Shown: one piece after another, positions 32,601 through 41,386 of the stretch | Numbering within the stretch: position 1 is the stretch's first letter | Layout of the letters: the number at the start of each line of letters is the position of its first letter | NCBI GenBank assembly: GCA_963576735.1 | Contig: OY755181.1 | Location: 4,092,001-4,156,000 of the forward strand | DNA length: 64,000 nt | Direction of reading: 5' to 3' | Origin: Bedellia somnulentella | Taxonomy: Eukaryota > Arthropoda > Insecta > Lepidoptera > Bedelliidae | Translations under genes and position numbers: made by a program | Notes under the pieces: generated by a model | Told to the model about the DNA's origin: nothing | Seen by the model: the letters and a program-made list of their open reading frames with translations, nothing else | The model's database searches: none

Positions 32601-32911
32601 AAAAAGGAATGTTGAGGTGGTTTGGGCACATCGAGAGGATGGATGATAGAAAATTGGTAAAAGGTATCTATAGAGCTAAAGTGGAAGGTAATGTTAGTAG
32701 AGGACGGCCACGAAAGACACACTTGGACCAAATTGAGAGTGTGCTCAAAAAGGCAGGCGTCCGAAGTATGAAGAATAAAAGAGCATGTATGAAAAGATTG
32801 ATGGATGTAGACGAAGCAAGAGGAGTTTGCCAGGATCGTACGAAGAGGCGATTGATAGTCTCTGCCTACCCCAATGGGAATTAACGGCGTGAGTATATGT
32901 ATGTATGTATG
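32601..32911 (+). pseudogene. LINE-C reference copy: polymerase C-terminus with 13-bp target duplication
   Basis: A 5'-truncated insertion flanked by TTATTTATAAAAA at 32,588-32,600 and 32,912-32,924. It encodes the last ~90 residues of a LINE polymerase in one frame: MLRWFGHIERMDDRKLVKG, SRGRPRKTHLDQI, NKRACMKRLMDVDEARG, then CQDRTKRR and a stop inside the family's final SAYPNGN. The RWFGH..RM and GRPRK blocks are known from the C-terminus of RTE-like endonuclease/reverse transcriptases in moths. The stop codon lies about 20 bp before the terminal GGCGTGAGTATATG(TATG)n, so the 3' UTR is almost absent and the end hairpin overlaps the last codons. Confidence 0.9.
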
Positions 32912-32924
32912 TTATTTATAAAAA

Positions 32925-33382
32925 TACTAGCTTTGTTAAAATGTACTATGTTTGTAACTTAATTCTTTGAGAAATCGAGTCAAGTCCGATATTCGTTCAA
33001 ATAATCCATTTCAGAGCAAAGCATGTGTTGCGAATGGACGCAGAGATAAACGTAATAATTTATTGGTTTTCAATACCTTTGCTCTCAGTTGGTCACATGT
33101 GCTTTTGTCCTTTTAGTTTCACGCTCTTTTGTTTTGTTACGCTTTTCATGTGGTAAATCCATGTGATACAATAATAGTTATATTGTGTTGGTATTTATTA
33201 TTATTTAAAAGTAGTTTAATTTTAAAAAAAACCTTATGCAAAAAAACACATCCTGCTGATAGATACCAAAACTACTATTTGGATGTTATTGATATAGTTC
33301 CTGATTTGATATGCGGTAGTTAATATAAAGAAAAATTAAAAACAAAACACAAATATTAAGTTAGAACTTTTTAGCGTGTTTC
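32925..33382. other. AT-rich stretch, nothing recognised
   Basis: No repeat or gene recognised. Confidence 0.4.
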
Positions 33383-33395
33383 TTAAATATAATTA

Positions 33396-33545
33396 CGAAG
33401 TACGAAGAATAAAAGAGCATGTATGAAAAGATTGATGGATGTGAATGAAGCTAGAGAGGTTTGCCAGGATCGTACAAAATGGCGATCGATAGTCTCTGCC
33501 TACCCCAATGGGAATTAACGGGGTGAGAATGGGCATGTATGTATG
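33396..33545 (+). repeat. LINE-C, 150-bp 3' insertion with 13-bp target duplication
   Basis: TTAAATATAATTA flanks it at 33,383-33,395 and 33,546-33,558. The insertion contains the last 45 codons and the tail only. Such extreme 5' truncation is normal for LINE copies. Confidence 0.95.
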
Positions 33546-33765
33546 TTAAATATAATTATTTTGTATCAAAGTTATCTACGAACAAAATTATATTAATTCT
33601 TATAATCAAACAGACTTAAATAGCACGATAGCAAAATTTTTAACTTATTCCCAAACTCGTTTTTGTTTAAAACTATCTTTGTATTTGTACATTAGTTTTG
33701 GCTTCTTGATTAGGTTAGATCCAAAAAATACCGTTTATTTTCAGAATATTATACAACGTAAAAAA

Positions 33766-33878
33766 AATAAATAAAGGAAGGAAAAAATTCGACACAGGGG
33801 ATTAGGACCCGCGACCTCGGGTAAAGGTATTAGTAATAAACTCCACTTGAGGTTTTCATGAACAAATAGATTTAAATA
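33766..33878. repeat. End fragment of the tRNA-like inverted-repeat family
   Basis: ATAAATAAAGGAAGG, TTCGACACAGG, ACCCGCGACCTCGGG and the terminal TGAGGTTTTCATGAACAAAT match the right half of the element at 34,375-36,169. Confidence 0.65.
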
Positions 33879-33879
33879 A

Positions 33880-34374
33880 CGTAAAAAAACATAGCTTAGT
33901 AATTGTAGAAGCCGTAATATATTTATTTCATTTTGGCAAAATGTAATCTTTAGTTAATGGATTTTTAAATAAATAAAACGTGTGTCGAAACTGAACTTTA
34001 TTTTATTTGTGCTAAAAAACACCTAATTTTGTGAGTTGAACCCACTCATATATTTTTCCACACCGTTATCCTTAGATACCTCCCATAAATATGCATTTTA
34101 AATAATAAGTATTCTGTGGATATCTCACATGATTATCTGTTGTCCTTATGATATTATAACATAAAAGTAAAAAAAAAGTCAGTTGTATGGGAGCCCCCTA
34201 CGACGGACGGCGACGGACAAATAACAGTGGTTCAGTCTGTGGGTTCAGTAATACGGTCCCGTTTTGAATAAGATAGAATATCTAACCATAGTATTGTAGG
34301 CTAGGATATAAATACTAAAAAAATGCTGACTCATTTTGTAAAAGAGTTTGTTAAGTTTTACCAACATTAGGTAA
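33880..34374. other. AT-rich stretch, nothing recognised
   Basis: Contains GGGAGCCCCCTACGACGGAC near 34,190 without a known match. Confidence 0.35.
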
Positions 34375-34454
34375 GTTTAAATCTTTGTTCATGAAAACCT
34401 CATGTGGGGATTATTACTAATAAATAAAGAATAAATAAAGGAAAGAAAAATTTC

Positions 34455-34502
34455 GACACTGGCGGGAATCGAACCCGCGACCTCGGGTATACGCCCCGAC
34501 GC
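34455..34502 (-). repeat. tRNA-like segment, partial
   Basis: Minus strand: GAGGTCGCGGGTTCGATTCC with a perfect T-arm (GCGGG/CCCGC) and the 3' acceptor strand CAGTGTC. The 5' half is absent; it ends at a T-run. Confidence 0.6.
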
Positions 34503-34613
34503 TTTTTTTTTCCTTTATTTATTAGTAACATTAGGTAAGACCAAAACCACTAATATGACCCCATCAGAACGTATAGTAAAGGCGTGAAACCTCTGAAGTC
34601 CCCGCCTTGCAAA

Positions 34614-35370
34614 TCCATGCTATATAATATTATAAATGCGAAAATAACTCTGTCTGTCTGTCTGTCTGTCTGTTACGCTTTCTCGCTTAAACCGCTAAAA
34701 TGATTTTGATGAAATTTGGCATAGTCAATCTTTGGACCCCCATAAAGAACGCAAAAATATGGGATGAAGAGGTTAAAATAGGGATTGAAAATTTATACGG
34801 GATTTTTTAATTTTAAAAGATATAACTATGAAATTTTATATTTAAGCACTTGATAAGAAACAAAAATACATTTTTTCTAGCATTTTTGGAATTTCACACT
34901 GTGAGGGGATGAAATAAGGGTTGAAAGTTTGTATGAAATTCGTCGTTTTTTTGTATTTGGGCACTAAATAAGAACCGAAAAATCGTTTGTTCATGCATTT
35001 TTAAGTTTTAATTAGTGAGGGGGTGAAATAGGGGTTGAAAATTTGTATAGATGTTCGTAATTTTTGAAGATAAAATCATGTAACTTGGTCCGTAGAATTA
35101 CCGAAGTTCAAACAGGATGGATGGATGGATTCGGAACGGGAACTACGAAGCCAAACTTTTTGTATACTTAATATTCCTGCCTGCCCCCTATCACGTGAGT
35201 ACACTGTCCGAGCAAAAAAGTGGGTACTCCGAACAACTTACAATGTCACGTGATGTTCAGAAGTATTAGTAACTCTTCCAACCCCTTCGGGGATATCCAG
35301 CGTGCACCTTTGAGTCTTTGAGGTTAATATTAAAATTGAAAATGCAGACGAAGTTGCGGGTACCAGCTAG
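34614..35370 (+). mobile_element. Helitron-like non-autonomous element, interrupted by SINE-A
   Basis: It starts TC after an A (34,613|34,614) and ends CTAG before a T (35,370|35,371), matching the A|TC...CTRR|T rule. Internal landmarks are (TCTG)n at 34,650-34,672, CGCTTAAACCGCTAAAATGA, and a hairpin-prone GCGGGTACCAGCTAG end. I recall very similar sequences as insect Helitrons. No Rep/helicase is encoded. Confidence 0.55.
35172..35310 (+). repeat. SINE-A 3' fragment inside the Helitron-like element
   Basis: TATCACGTGAGTACACTGTC, GTCACGTGATGTTCAGAAG, ACCCCTTCGGGGATATCC and AGCGTGCACC. The Helitron resumes at about 35,335. Confidence 0.85.
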
Positions 35371-35371
35371 T

Positions 35372-35890
35372 ACACTACATAAAACCCAAAATATAAAATA
35401 CGTTAAATCACCGTAATAGTTAGGAGGCTCACTTAAATCCTTTGAACTACTAAGCCTTAGCAATTGGAGTGGCAATCCGAATGTTAGAAACTGTGAGTTA
35501 ATAAAACAACAAATAGAGAGTTGTTCATTATACAGTACAATTCATATCATTATGAGTCAATTAAGCAATTAAACAAATATTTCATTTTGTAAAAGATAAT
35601 ACTATTTTAAAGCACACTTTGAAAGTTTTAGCCCTCGCAAAAACTCCACACCGTTTGTTTGTTTCTACTGCTTGCCGCTTTGCACTTAGCCATCGTCGCT
35701 CACAGTTAAAGTTATGACCAGGATTGTATCCTCAACATTCTTCCTAACAGAACTGTCAAAATTAAGAATGTGAAGTGGGTATCATTTTAAATGTAACAAG
35801 CCCTGCTACGGCTGTTAAGATGTTAATTAAAAGTATTTAATTTACTAAGACAGTTTATATACTGTTAATCGACCACATTTAATTATATTT
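35372..35890. other. Unassigned stretch
   Basis: No family repeat or gene recognised. Confidence 0.35.
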
Positions 35891-35920
35891 ATACTAATAA
35901 ATAAAGGAAAGAAAAATTTC

Positions 35921-35987
35921 GACACAGGCGGGAATCAAACCCGCGACCTCGGCTTGCCCCGTCGCTCTGCCATTGAGCTACCGTGTC
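35921..35987 (-). repeat. tRNA-like 67-nt segment in a larger inverted repeat
   Basis: On the minus strand the acceptor ends GACACGG and CTGTGTC pair at 6 of 7 positions; the D-arm (GCTC/GAGC) and T-arm (GCGGG/CCCGC around TTTGATT) are intact. The anticodon arm is not normal, so this is not a functional tRNA gene. Imperfect complementary flanks (AAATAAAGGA..AATTTC and GAAATTTTTC..CCTTTATTT) enclose it. Confidence 0.65.
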
Positions 35988-36205
35988 AATGGCTGCCACC
36001 GCGAAATTCTTCTATCCTTTATTTCTTATACACGTTTAAGTAGTGTTTGCGTTTCCAACCTCCGAATTTCTACTAATTCGGAAGGTCACTTGTCTACCTT
36101 TTCAGATAAAATGCAAATGTTAAAAACGCCTAACTCACATGAGGTTTTCATGAACAAAAAGATTTAAATTATATTTATACTCTTGAATAAAATAATGATA
36201 TAGTT

Positions 36206-36463
36206 TGTGCCTACTATGTACCCATTAGTCATTCGTCACGAAAATCTAGGACAGACTTACATCATGTTTTATGCACTCGGCACCACTCCTTATTTGTATG
36301 TGTAATTAATTTATCTTAGATACTAGATTTTAACAAACGACACTTCTGCACCAACCTTTGTAAAGTACGGTTCACCTGAGAATAAATACAGTTCCACATT
36401 TTGAGTGTTTATCTTCTATCACCAAGTTAGCCACTTAGCACCTACGCATTAACATCCGCCAAA
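36206..36463 (+). repeat. 5' LTR, 258 bp
   Basis: Begins TGTGCCTACTATG and ends ACATCCGCCAAA. The AATAAA at 36,381-36,386 is the likely poly(A) signal. No strong TATA box is visible, so initiation may use an initiator element. Confidence 0.95.
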
Positions 36464-36464
36464 C

Positions 36465-36482
36465 TGGTGACCCCGACGTGAT
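36465..36482 (+). promoter_or_regulatory. Primer binding site, tRNA-Trp type
   Basis: TGGTGACCCCGACGTGAT starts one base after the LTR and is complementary to the 3' end of tRNA-Trp as I remember it (…ATCACGTCGGGGTCACCA). Such a primer is known from avian retroviruses and some insect elements. The bases that follow are described in the findings. Confidence 0.8.
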
Positions 36483-36556
36483 CAGAAGGTTGCGTGATCC
36501 TGTCCTAGGAGATACGAAAACACAAATAAAGAAGCCTACCAACAAGGTGCTACAGT

Positions 36557-37390
36557 ATGGCCCAATCTGAACCGAGTCAACGAACCACGCTAGAACTATC
36601 GACAGTGACTGTCTCGTCTCGTCTTCCTGAATTCTGGTGCGATCAACCGCGCTTATGGTTCGTACAAATAGAAGCAATCTTGACACCTCAAAAACTTAGT
36701 GATGAAGCGAAATTTAATCTGGTGGTAACCAAACTCGGCAAAGATGTAATCAAGCAAGTCAGTGACATCCTGTTAACGCCACCAGCGACTAAAAAATATG
36801 AAGCCTTGAAAACAAGACTCTTAACTGTTTACGAGGAATCGGAAAATAGACAACTGCAAAAATTATTGAGCGAAATTGAACTCGGTGATCAGAAACCGTC
36901 ACATTTGCTACGCAATATGCGCGATTTGGCCAGAAGCAAGATTCCAGATGAAACTCTGAACATAATGTGGCAAGGACACCTTCCATCATCAATTCGTGCT
37001 GTTCTCGCCGTGAGCGAGGTGAAAGATTTAGAGAACTTAGCAGCGATCGCTGATAAAATTATGGAAAATACTCGACCTCTCCATGTTACAGAAGTCTCCT
37101 CCTGCAGCAAGAATACCAGTAGATCTGATGAATTTACAGCGCTACAAGCACAAATAGCACAACTAAATCTGCAGGTCATGGAATTACAGAGATCAAGACC
37201 TAGACAAAGGAATTTTAATGATTTTCGGCGCTACCATAGTCGATCCGTTTCGAGAGGCCGTAAGGTGAATCATGCCGTATCAAATGACACTGGCAGACTT
37301 TGTTATTATCATCGTCGATTTCGCCATAGAGCTAATAAATGTACAGATCCGTGCTCCTGGAAGAAAATAGCAGACCATTCGGAAAACTAA
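36557..37390 (+). CDS. gag: Gag protein
   Basis: This 277-residue protein would form the virus-like particle shell and bind element RNA. The capsid-like part runs from about residue 22 ([19 protein letters not shown]) to 170, with [19 protein letters not shown] and [21 protein letters not shown], a pattern I associate with insect Ty3/gypsy Gag. A basic stretch ([19 protein letters not shown]) and a single C-terminal Cys/His motif ([21 protein letters not shown]) follow. The ATG at 36,557 is the first in the frame after the leader. It overlaps pol by 52 bp in the -1 frame, so pol should be made by ribosomal frameshifting; GGAAAAC right before the gag stop is a weak candidate site. Confidence 0.9.
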   Translation: MAQSEPSQRTTLELSTVTVSSRLPEFWCDQPRLWFVQIEAILTPQKLSDEAKFNLVVTKLGKDVIKQVSDILLTPPATKKYEALKTRLLTVYEESENRQLQKLLSEIELGDQKPSHLLRNMRDLARSKIPDETLNIMWQGHLPSSIRAVLAVSEVKDLENLAAIADKIMENTRPLHVTEVSSCSKNTSRSDEFTALQAQIAQLNLQVMELQRSRPRQRNFNDFRRYHSRSVSRGRKVNHAVSNDTGRLCYYHRRFRHRANKCTDPCSWKKIADHSEN

Positions 37391-40300
37391 AATCGGTGCA
37401 GCCAGTGGCGGATGTCTGCACCATCTCCCCTTCTCATCGCCTCTGCGTGACCGACTCAAACAGTGGTCTACGTTTTTTGGTGGATACGGGAGCTAATGTC
37501 TCAGTACTACCGGCTACTAAGAAATCATTTAGAAACGACTCAAGTGATGGATACAAATTATACGCTGCAAACGGCACGGAAATAAGAACGTACGGAACTA
37601 AAAACCTAGTACTAAATTTAAAATTACGAAGACCGTATTTATGGACATTTATTTTGGCAGACGTAAAACAACCAATCCTGGGAGCTGATTTCCTCAGTCA
37701 TCATAAACTTTTGGTAGACATAAACGGGAGAAAGATCATCGACGCAGTGACTAATCTAAATGTTATTGGATCTATAGTCAATTACGAATACGTGAACATC
37801 AAAACAATTGACGTGACAAATTCTTACTATGATTTGTTATCAGCTTATCCCGACATTACGAAACCTGTGTGCTATAAAGACACCCCAAAACATAATGTTG
37901 TGCATCACATCGAGACTACCGGATCACCCGTATTTGCACGTTCACGGCCGCTTCCCCCAGACAAATACGCCAAGGTAAAAAAGGAATTTGATTACATGCA
38001 GCAAATCGGTATTTGTCGACCTTCTAAGAGTTGCTGGGCAAGCCCACTACACGTCGTGCTTAAGAAGAACGGTGAATTGCGACCCTGTGGTGATTATCGC
38101 AATTTAAACTCAATAACGAAGCCAGACAGATATCCAATTCCAAGAATCCACGATTTCCAATACCTCTTGGCAGGGAAAAAGATATTCTCACGCATAGATC
38201 TTCAGCGAGCTTACCATTTTGTGCCAGTTGCTCCGGAGGATATCGAGAAGACGGCAATCATCACGCCCTTCGGACTGTATGAATTTCCGAGAATGACATT
38301 TGGCTTACGTAATGCTAGTCAAACCTTTCAGCGTTTCATGAATAACGTCGTATACTACGGGCTGAACTTTCTGTTTAATTTTGTAGACGATACCATAATT
38401 GCTTCGGATTCAGAAGCTGAGCACCGTTTACACCTAAACATCGTTTTCGAACGCCTGAACCAGCATGGTGTGACTATAAACTTAGCGAAATGTGAATTCG
38501 GTAAGGAAGAAATTGACTTTCTGGGATATCACGTCTCAAACAAAGGAATACAACCATTGGAAGACCGCGTCAAAGCTTTAGCTGAATACCCCAAACCCGA
38601 AACAGTAGAACAGCTAAGAAGATTTTTGGGTATGATTAATTTCTACAGAAGTCATTTACCTAAAGCAGCCAAATATCAAGAACCTTTGAATTTATATTTA
38701 CACAACAAAAAGCGGAAAGATAAATCGCGCATTTCGTGGACTGAAGAAGCCGAAAATGCTTTCACTCTGTGCAAGAATAGCCTCCGTGAAGCTGCGTTAC
38801 TGGCTCATCCCGTAGCTGGAGCCCCTTTGGCTTTAGTGACTGATGCCTCAAACACATGTGCGGGAGCCGTACTGGAACAAAAAGTGGGCAAAAGTTGGCA
38901 GCCACTAAGTTTTTTCTCATGTAAGTTCAGTGAAGCCCAAAAACGGTATTCTGCCTACGACAGGGAATTGTTGGCTATTTACATGGCCACCAAACATTTT
39001 CGAAACATGATAGAAGGCCAAAATGTTACCGTGTTTACTGACCACAAGCCACTGGTATACGCGCTTAACAAGAAAACAACTTCTACGGATACCCCGCGAA
39101 GGCTGAGACACCTGGATTTCATCAGCCAGTTTTGTACTTCAATTCAACACATTCAAGGCTCCGAAAATAAAGTCGCTGATGCATTGTCGCGAATTGAACA
39201 AATAGACATGCCTTCTCCTATGAATTACGAAGAATTATCCAAATTTCAAAAAGAAGATGAAGAATTAAAATTAATGCAAAAATCCAAGAATTTAAAATTC
39301 AAAACAATTACTTATCCAAACTCTAACATGCCTATTTACTGTGAGATATCAAAAGAATCGGCACGACCATATTTGCCAGAGCAGTTTCGTGTAGCAGTCT
39401 TCAAAACCATACATGGAATTAGTCATCCGGGCACAAGAGCTACTAGGAGAATGATCGGAAATAGATATTTCTGGAAGTCAATGAACAAGGATATAAACGA
39501 TTGGACACGATCATGTTTGGATTGTCAAAAATCTAAGATACAAAGACACACAATTTCACCTCTCGGTTCATTTCCAACAAGTGAACGTTTTCAACACTTG
39601 CACATTGACATTGTGGGTCCTTTATCGTACTGTCAAGGATACAAATATTTGCTCACAATGATAGATCGAGCTACAAATTGGCCTGAAGCCATACCTCTGC
39701 AAGATATCACAGCTGAGTCAGTGGCAGAGGGAGTTTACAATCAGTGGATTACGAGGTTTGGATGTCCGTTGAGAATTACCACTGATCAAGGACGTCAATT
39801 TGAGTCACATTTATTCACCAACCTGACAAGATGCATGGGCATCAATAAAATCCACACAACAGCATATCACCCTCAGGCAAATGGAAAAATTGAAAGATGG
39901 CACAGGACCCTAAAGGCAGCTTTAATGTCGCGTGGAAACACAGAAAACTGGGTTACCGAACTGCCCACAGTCCTCTTAGGATTAAGGGCAAGTCTCCGCG
40001 ACGACACTGAAACATCAGCAGCAGAACTTGTGTACGGAACCCCCATAAAGCTTCCCGATGATTTCTTTGAGCCGACAACGCAGAAGATCCCAGATAGCGA
40101 TACATTTCTCCAGAATCTGAGGAAACGCATACGAATGTACTCAGCAGTTCCAAGAAAACCATACCATCAGAGAAACATGTTCATCCATCCTGAATTAAAA
40201 ACGTGTACATACGTATTTGTACGCTGCGACCACACTACAAGACCTTTGACCCCACCCTATTCTGGACCCTACAAAGTCATAAAACGGGACGATAAAACTT

Positions 40301-40533
40301 TTGATATAAAGTTTTCGGACAAAATCAGAACAGTATCAATTGACCGTTTGAAACCTGCATTTTTAATACACAGTGATACTGAAATTGAATCATCACAAAC
40401 AAAAAAGGTAGAAATATTTAGATCAAGCAAAGATCCGAACACGGGTAACAAAGATGGTAACGAAAAACAAAACAGTCCGTTACGAACACGATCCGGACGC
40501 CTTATTAAGAGGACAGTGTGGTTCAACAATTAA
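37339..40533 (+). CDS. pol: Pol polyprotein: protease, reverse transcriptase, RNase H, integrase
   Basis: The 1064-codon frame has no stop. The protease motif [13 protein letters not shown] is near residue 44. The reverse transcriptase runs from about 195 to 400 with [10 protein letters not shown], the [14 protein letters not shown] block and the active site NFVDDTI (VDD, phenylalanine in place of the usual tyrosine). RNase H shows [17 protein letters not shown] and FTDHKPL. The integrase has its His/Cys zinc knuckle (HPGTRATRR...CLDCQKSK) near 690-735 and the D,D,E residues in [18 protein letters not shown] and [13 protein letters not shown]. No chromodomain is evident. Translation likely depends on -1 frameshifting from gag; the ATG at 37,339 is within the overlap and probably not the true start. 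Confidence 0.95.
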   Translation: MYRSVLLEENSRPFGKLKSVQPVADVCTISPSHRLCVTDSNSGLRFLVDTGANVSVLPATKKSFRNDSSDGYKLYAANGTEIRTYGTKNLVLNLKLRRPYLWTFILADVKQPILGADFLSHHKLLVDINGRKIIDAVTNLNVIGSIVNYEYVNIKTIDVTNSYYDLLSAYPDITKPVCYKDTPKHNVVHHIETTGSPVFARSRPLPPDKYAKVKKEFDYMQQIGICRPSKSCWASPLHVVLKKNGELRPCGDYRNLNSITKPDRYPIPRIHDFQYLLAGKKIFSRIDLQRAYHFVPVAPEDIEKTAIITPFGLYEFPRMTFGLRNASQTFQRFMNNVVYYGLNFLFNFVDDTIIASDSEAEHRLHLNIVFERLNQHGVTINLAKCEFGKEEIDFLGYHVSNKGIQPLEDRVKALAEYPKPETVEQLRRFLGMINFYRSHLPKAAKYQEPLNLYLHNKKRKDKSRISWTEEAENAFTLCKNSLREAALLAHPVAGAPLALVTDASNTCAGAVLEQKVGKSWQPLSFFSCKFSEAQKRYSAYDRELLAIYMATKHFRNMIEGQNVTVFTDHKPLVYALNKKTTSTDTPRRLRHLDFISQFCTSIQHIQGSENKVADALSRIEQIDMPSPMNYEELSKFQKEDEELKLMQKSKNLKFKTITYPNSNMPIYCEISKESARPYLPEQFRVAVFKTIHGISHPGTRATRRMIGNRYFWKSMNKDINDWTRSCLDCQKSKIQRHTISPLGSFPTSERFQHLHIDIVGPLSYCQGYKYLLTMIDRATNWPEAIPLQDITAESVAEGVYNQWITRFGCPLRITTDQGRQFESHLFTNLTRCMGINKIHTTAYHPQANGKIERWHRTLKAALMSRGNTENWVTELPTVLLGLRASLRDDTETSAAELVYGTPIKLPDDFFEPTTQKIPDSDTFLQNLRKRIRMYSAVPRKPYHQRNMFIHPELKTCTYVFVRCDHTTRPLTPPYSGPYKVIKRDDKTFDIKFSDKIRTVSIDRLKPAFLIHSDTEIESSQTKKVEIFRSSKDPNTGNKDGNEKQNSPLRTRSGRLIKRTVWFNN

Positions 40534-40596
40534 AATTTCGATTCATTACCACTTTGTCACCAGGAGAAAATACTTACTGCAATAAAAATCCTAAAG

Positions 40597-40872
40597 ATGG
40601 GAAAAACTCAGAGTCGCGAAGAAGTCATCATCGCGCAAAATGGAGCAGGAAATTCGGCTAGCTCTAACTTGCTCCATGAAATCACCCATAGCAAGCTAAA
40701 CCTCATACTACTGATTATATTCGGAATAGCATTCATAGCAACATGCTATTTTATTGGCAAATGCTGTAAAAGGAAATACTCAGCATTTCTCCAAAGAGAA
40801 CTACAAGGATCACAGGCTAGCCGCCGTCTCAATGATGGCAATCGCCCCTCACCGGTATACTCTGTTAACTAG
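40597..40872 (+). CDS. Additional small reading frame of the LTR element: predicted myristoylated membrane protein
   Basis: This 91-codon frame lies between pol and the 3' LTR. Its N-terminus MGKTQSREE fits the N-myristoylation pattern (MGxxxS) and a hydrophobic stretch at about residues 34-55 (LNLILLIIFGIAFIATCYFI) should cross the membrane once, followed by CCKRK, a likely palmitoylated and basic stop-transfer. The tail is polar, with Arg-rich turns and the end PSPVYSVN. It is not an envelope fusion protein: there is no signal peptide, furin site or fusion peptide. It has its own ATG 63 bp after the pol stop, so it needs a subgenomic or spliced RNA or re-initiation. Function unknown; a matrix-, release- or trafficking-type role is inference. 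Confidence 0.7.
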   Translation: MGKTQSREEVIIAQNGAGNSASSNLLHEITHSKLNLILLIIFGIAFIATCYFIGKCCKRKYSAFLQRELQGSQASRRLNDGNRPSPVYSVN

Positions 40873-41111
40873 CCCAAGGAGGGAAGAAAAAGTTAAAATT
40901 TCAGCAAAAGTGATAGTTAATTAAAGTGCAGTGAAGTGAAGTGAATATATATTACCCATATATAATGGTAAAATAACGTAATACTAAATTAATTATTTTA
41001 TTATTTACTTAAAGTAAAATGTATACTTTATTTTTATTTTTAAAGCTAAGAGTGTCTCCTTTAATTTTACTTTGTACAATTATTTTTAAATTTCTTTAAA
41101 ATTTTTTTTTT

Positions 41112-41124
41112 GGAAGGGAAGTGG
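41112..41124 (+). promoter_or_regulatory. Polypurine tract
   Basis: GGAAGGGAAGTGG directly abuts the 3' LTR and is preceded by a T-run, as expected for a plus-strand priming site. Confidence 0.9.
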
Positions 41125-41382
41125 TGTGCCTACTATGTACCCATTAGTCATTCGTCACGAAAATCTAGGACAGACTTACATCATGTTTTATGCACTCGAC
41201 ACCACTCCTTATTTGTATGTGTAATTAATTTATCTTAGATACTAGATTTTAACAAACGACACTTCTGCACCAACCTTTGTAAAGTACGGTTCACCTGAGA
41301 ATAAATACAGTTCCACATTTTGAGTGTTTATCTTCTATCACCAAGTTAGCCACTTAGCACCTACGCATTAACATCCGCCAAA
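41125..41382 (+). repeat. 3' LTR, 258 bp
   Basis: Identical to the 5' LTR except A at 41,199 in place of G at 36,280. AATAAA at 41,300-41,305. Confidence 0.95.
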
Positions 41383-41386
41383 AGTT

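Larger units (their letters stand above)
34375..36169. mobile_element. Candidate inverted-repeat element with tRNA-like segments, containing other insertions
   Basis: The left end TTTAAATCTTTGTTCATGAA (continuing AACCTCATGT) is complementary to the right end ACATGAGGTTTTCATGAAC...AAAGATTTAAA at about 36,137-36,169. Between the ends are two tRNA-like segments (34,455-34,502 and 35,921-35,987), a Helitron-like insertion (34,614-35,370) and unassigned DNA. It may be one 1.8-kb element or two separate copies whose outer ends happen to face each other. Confidence 0.45.
36202..41386 (+). mobile_element. Ty3/gypsy-type LTR retrotransposon, apparently complete
   Basis: The element spans 36,206-41,382 and is flanked by AGTT (36,202-36,205 and 41,383-41,386), a 4-bp target duplication. 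It has two 258-bp LTRs differing at one position (G 36,280 versus A 41,199), a primer site, gag, pol in the -1 frame, an extra small reading frame and a polypurine tract. One difference in 258 bp implies a very recent insertion. All reading frames are open and all expected catalytic residues are present, so the copy may be active. Domain order protease-RT-RNase H-integrase marks Ty3/gypsy; the Mag-like group is a plausible home by gag and zinc-finger type. Confidence 0.95.

Noticed and set aside
34614..35370. Candidate coding Helitron
   Set aside because: No Rep or helicase motif in any frame; only the ends support a non-autonomous element.
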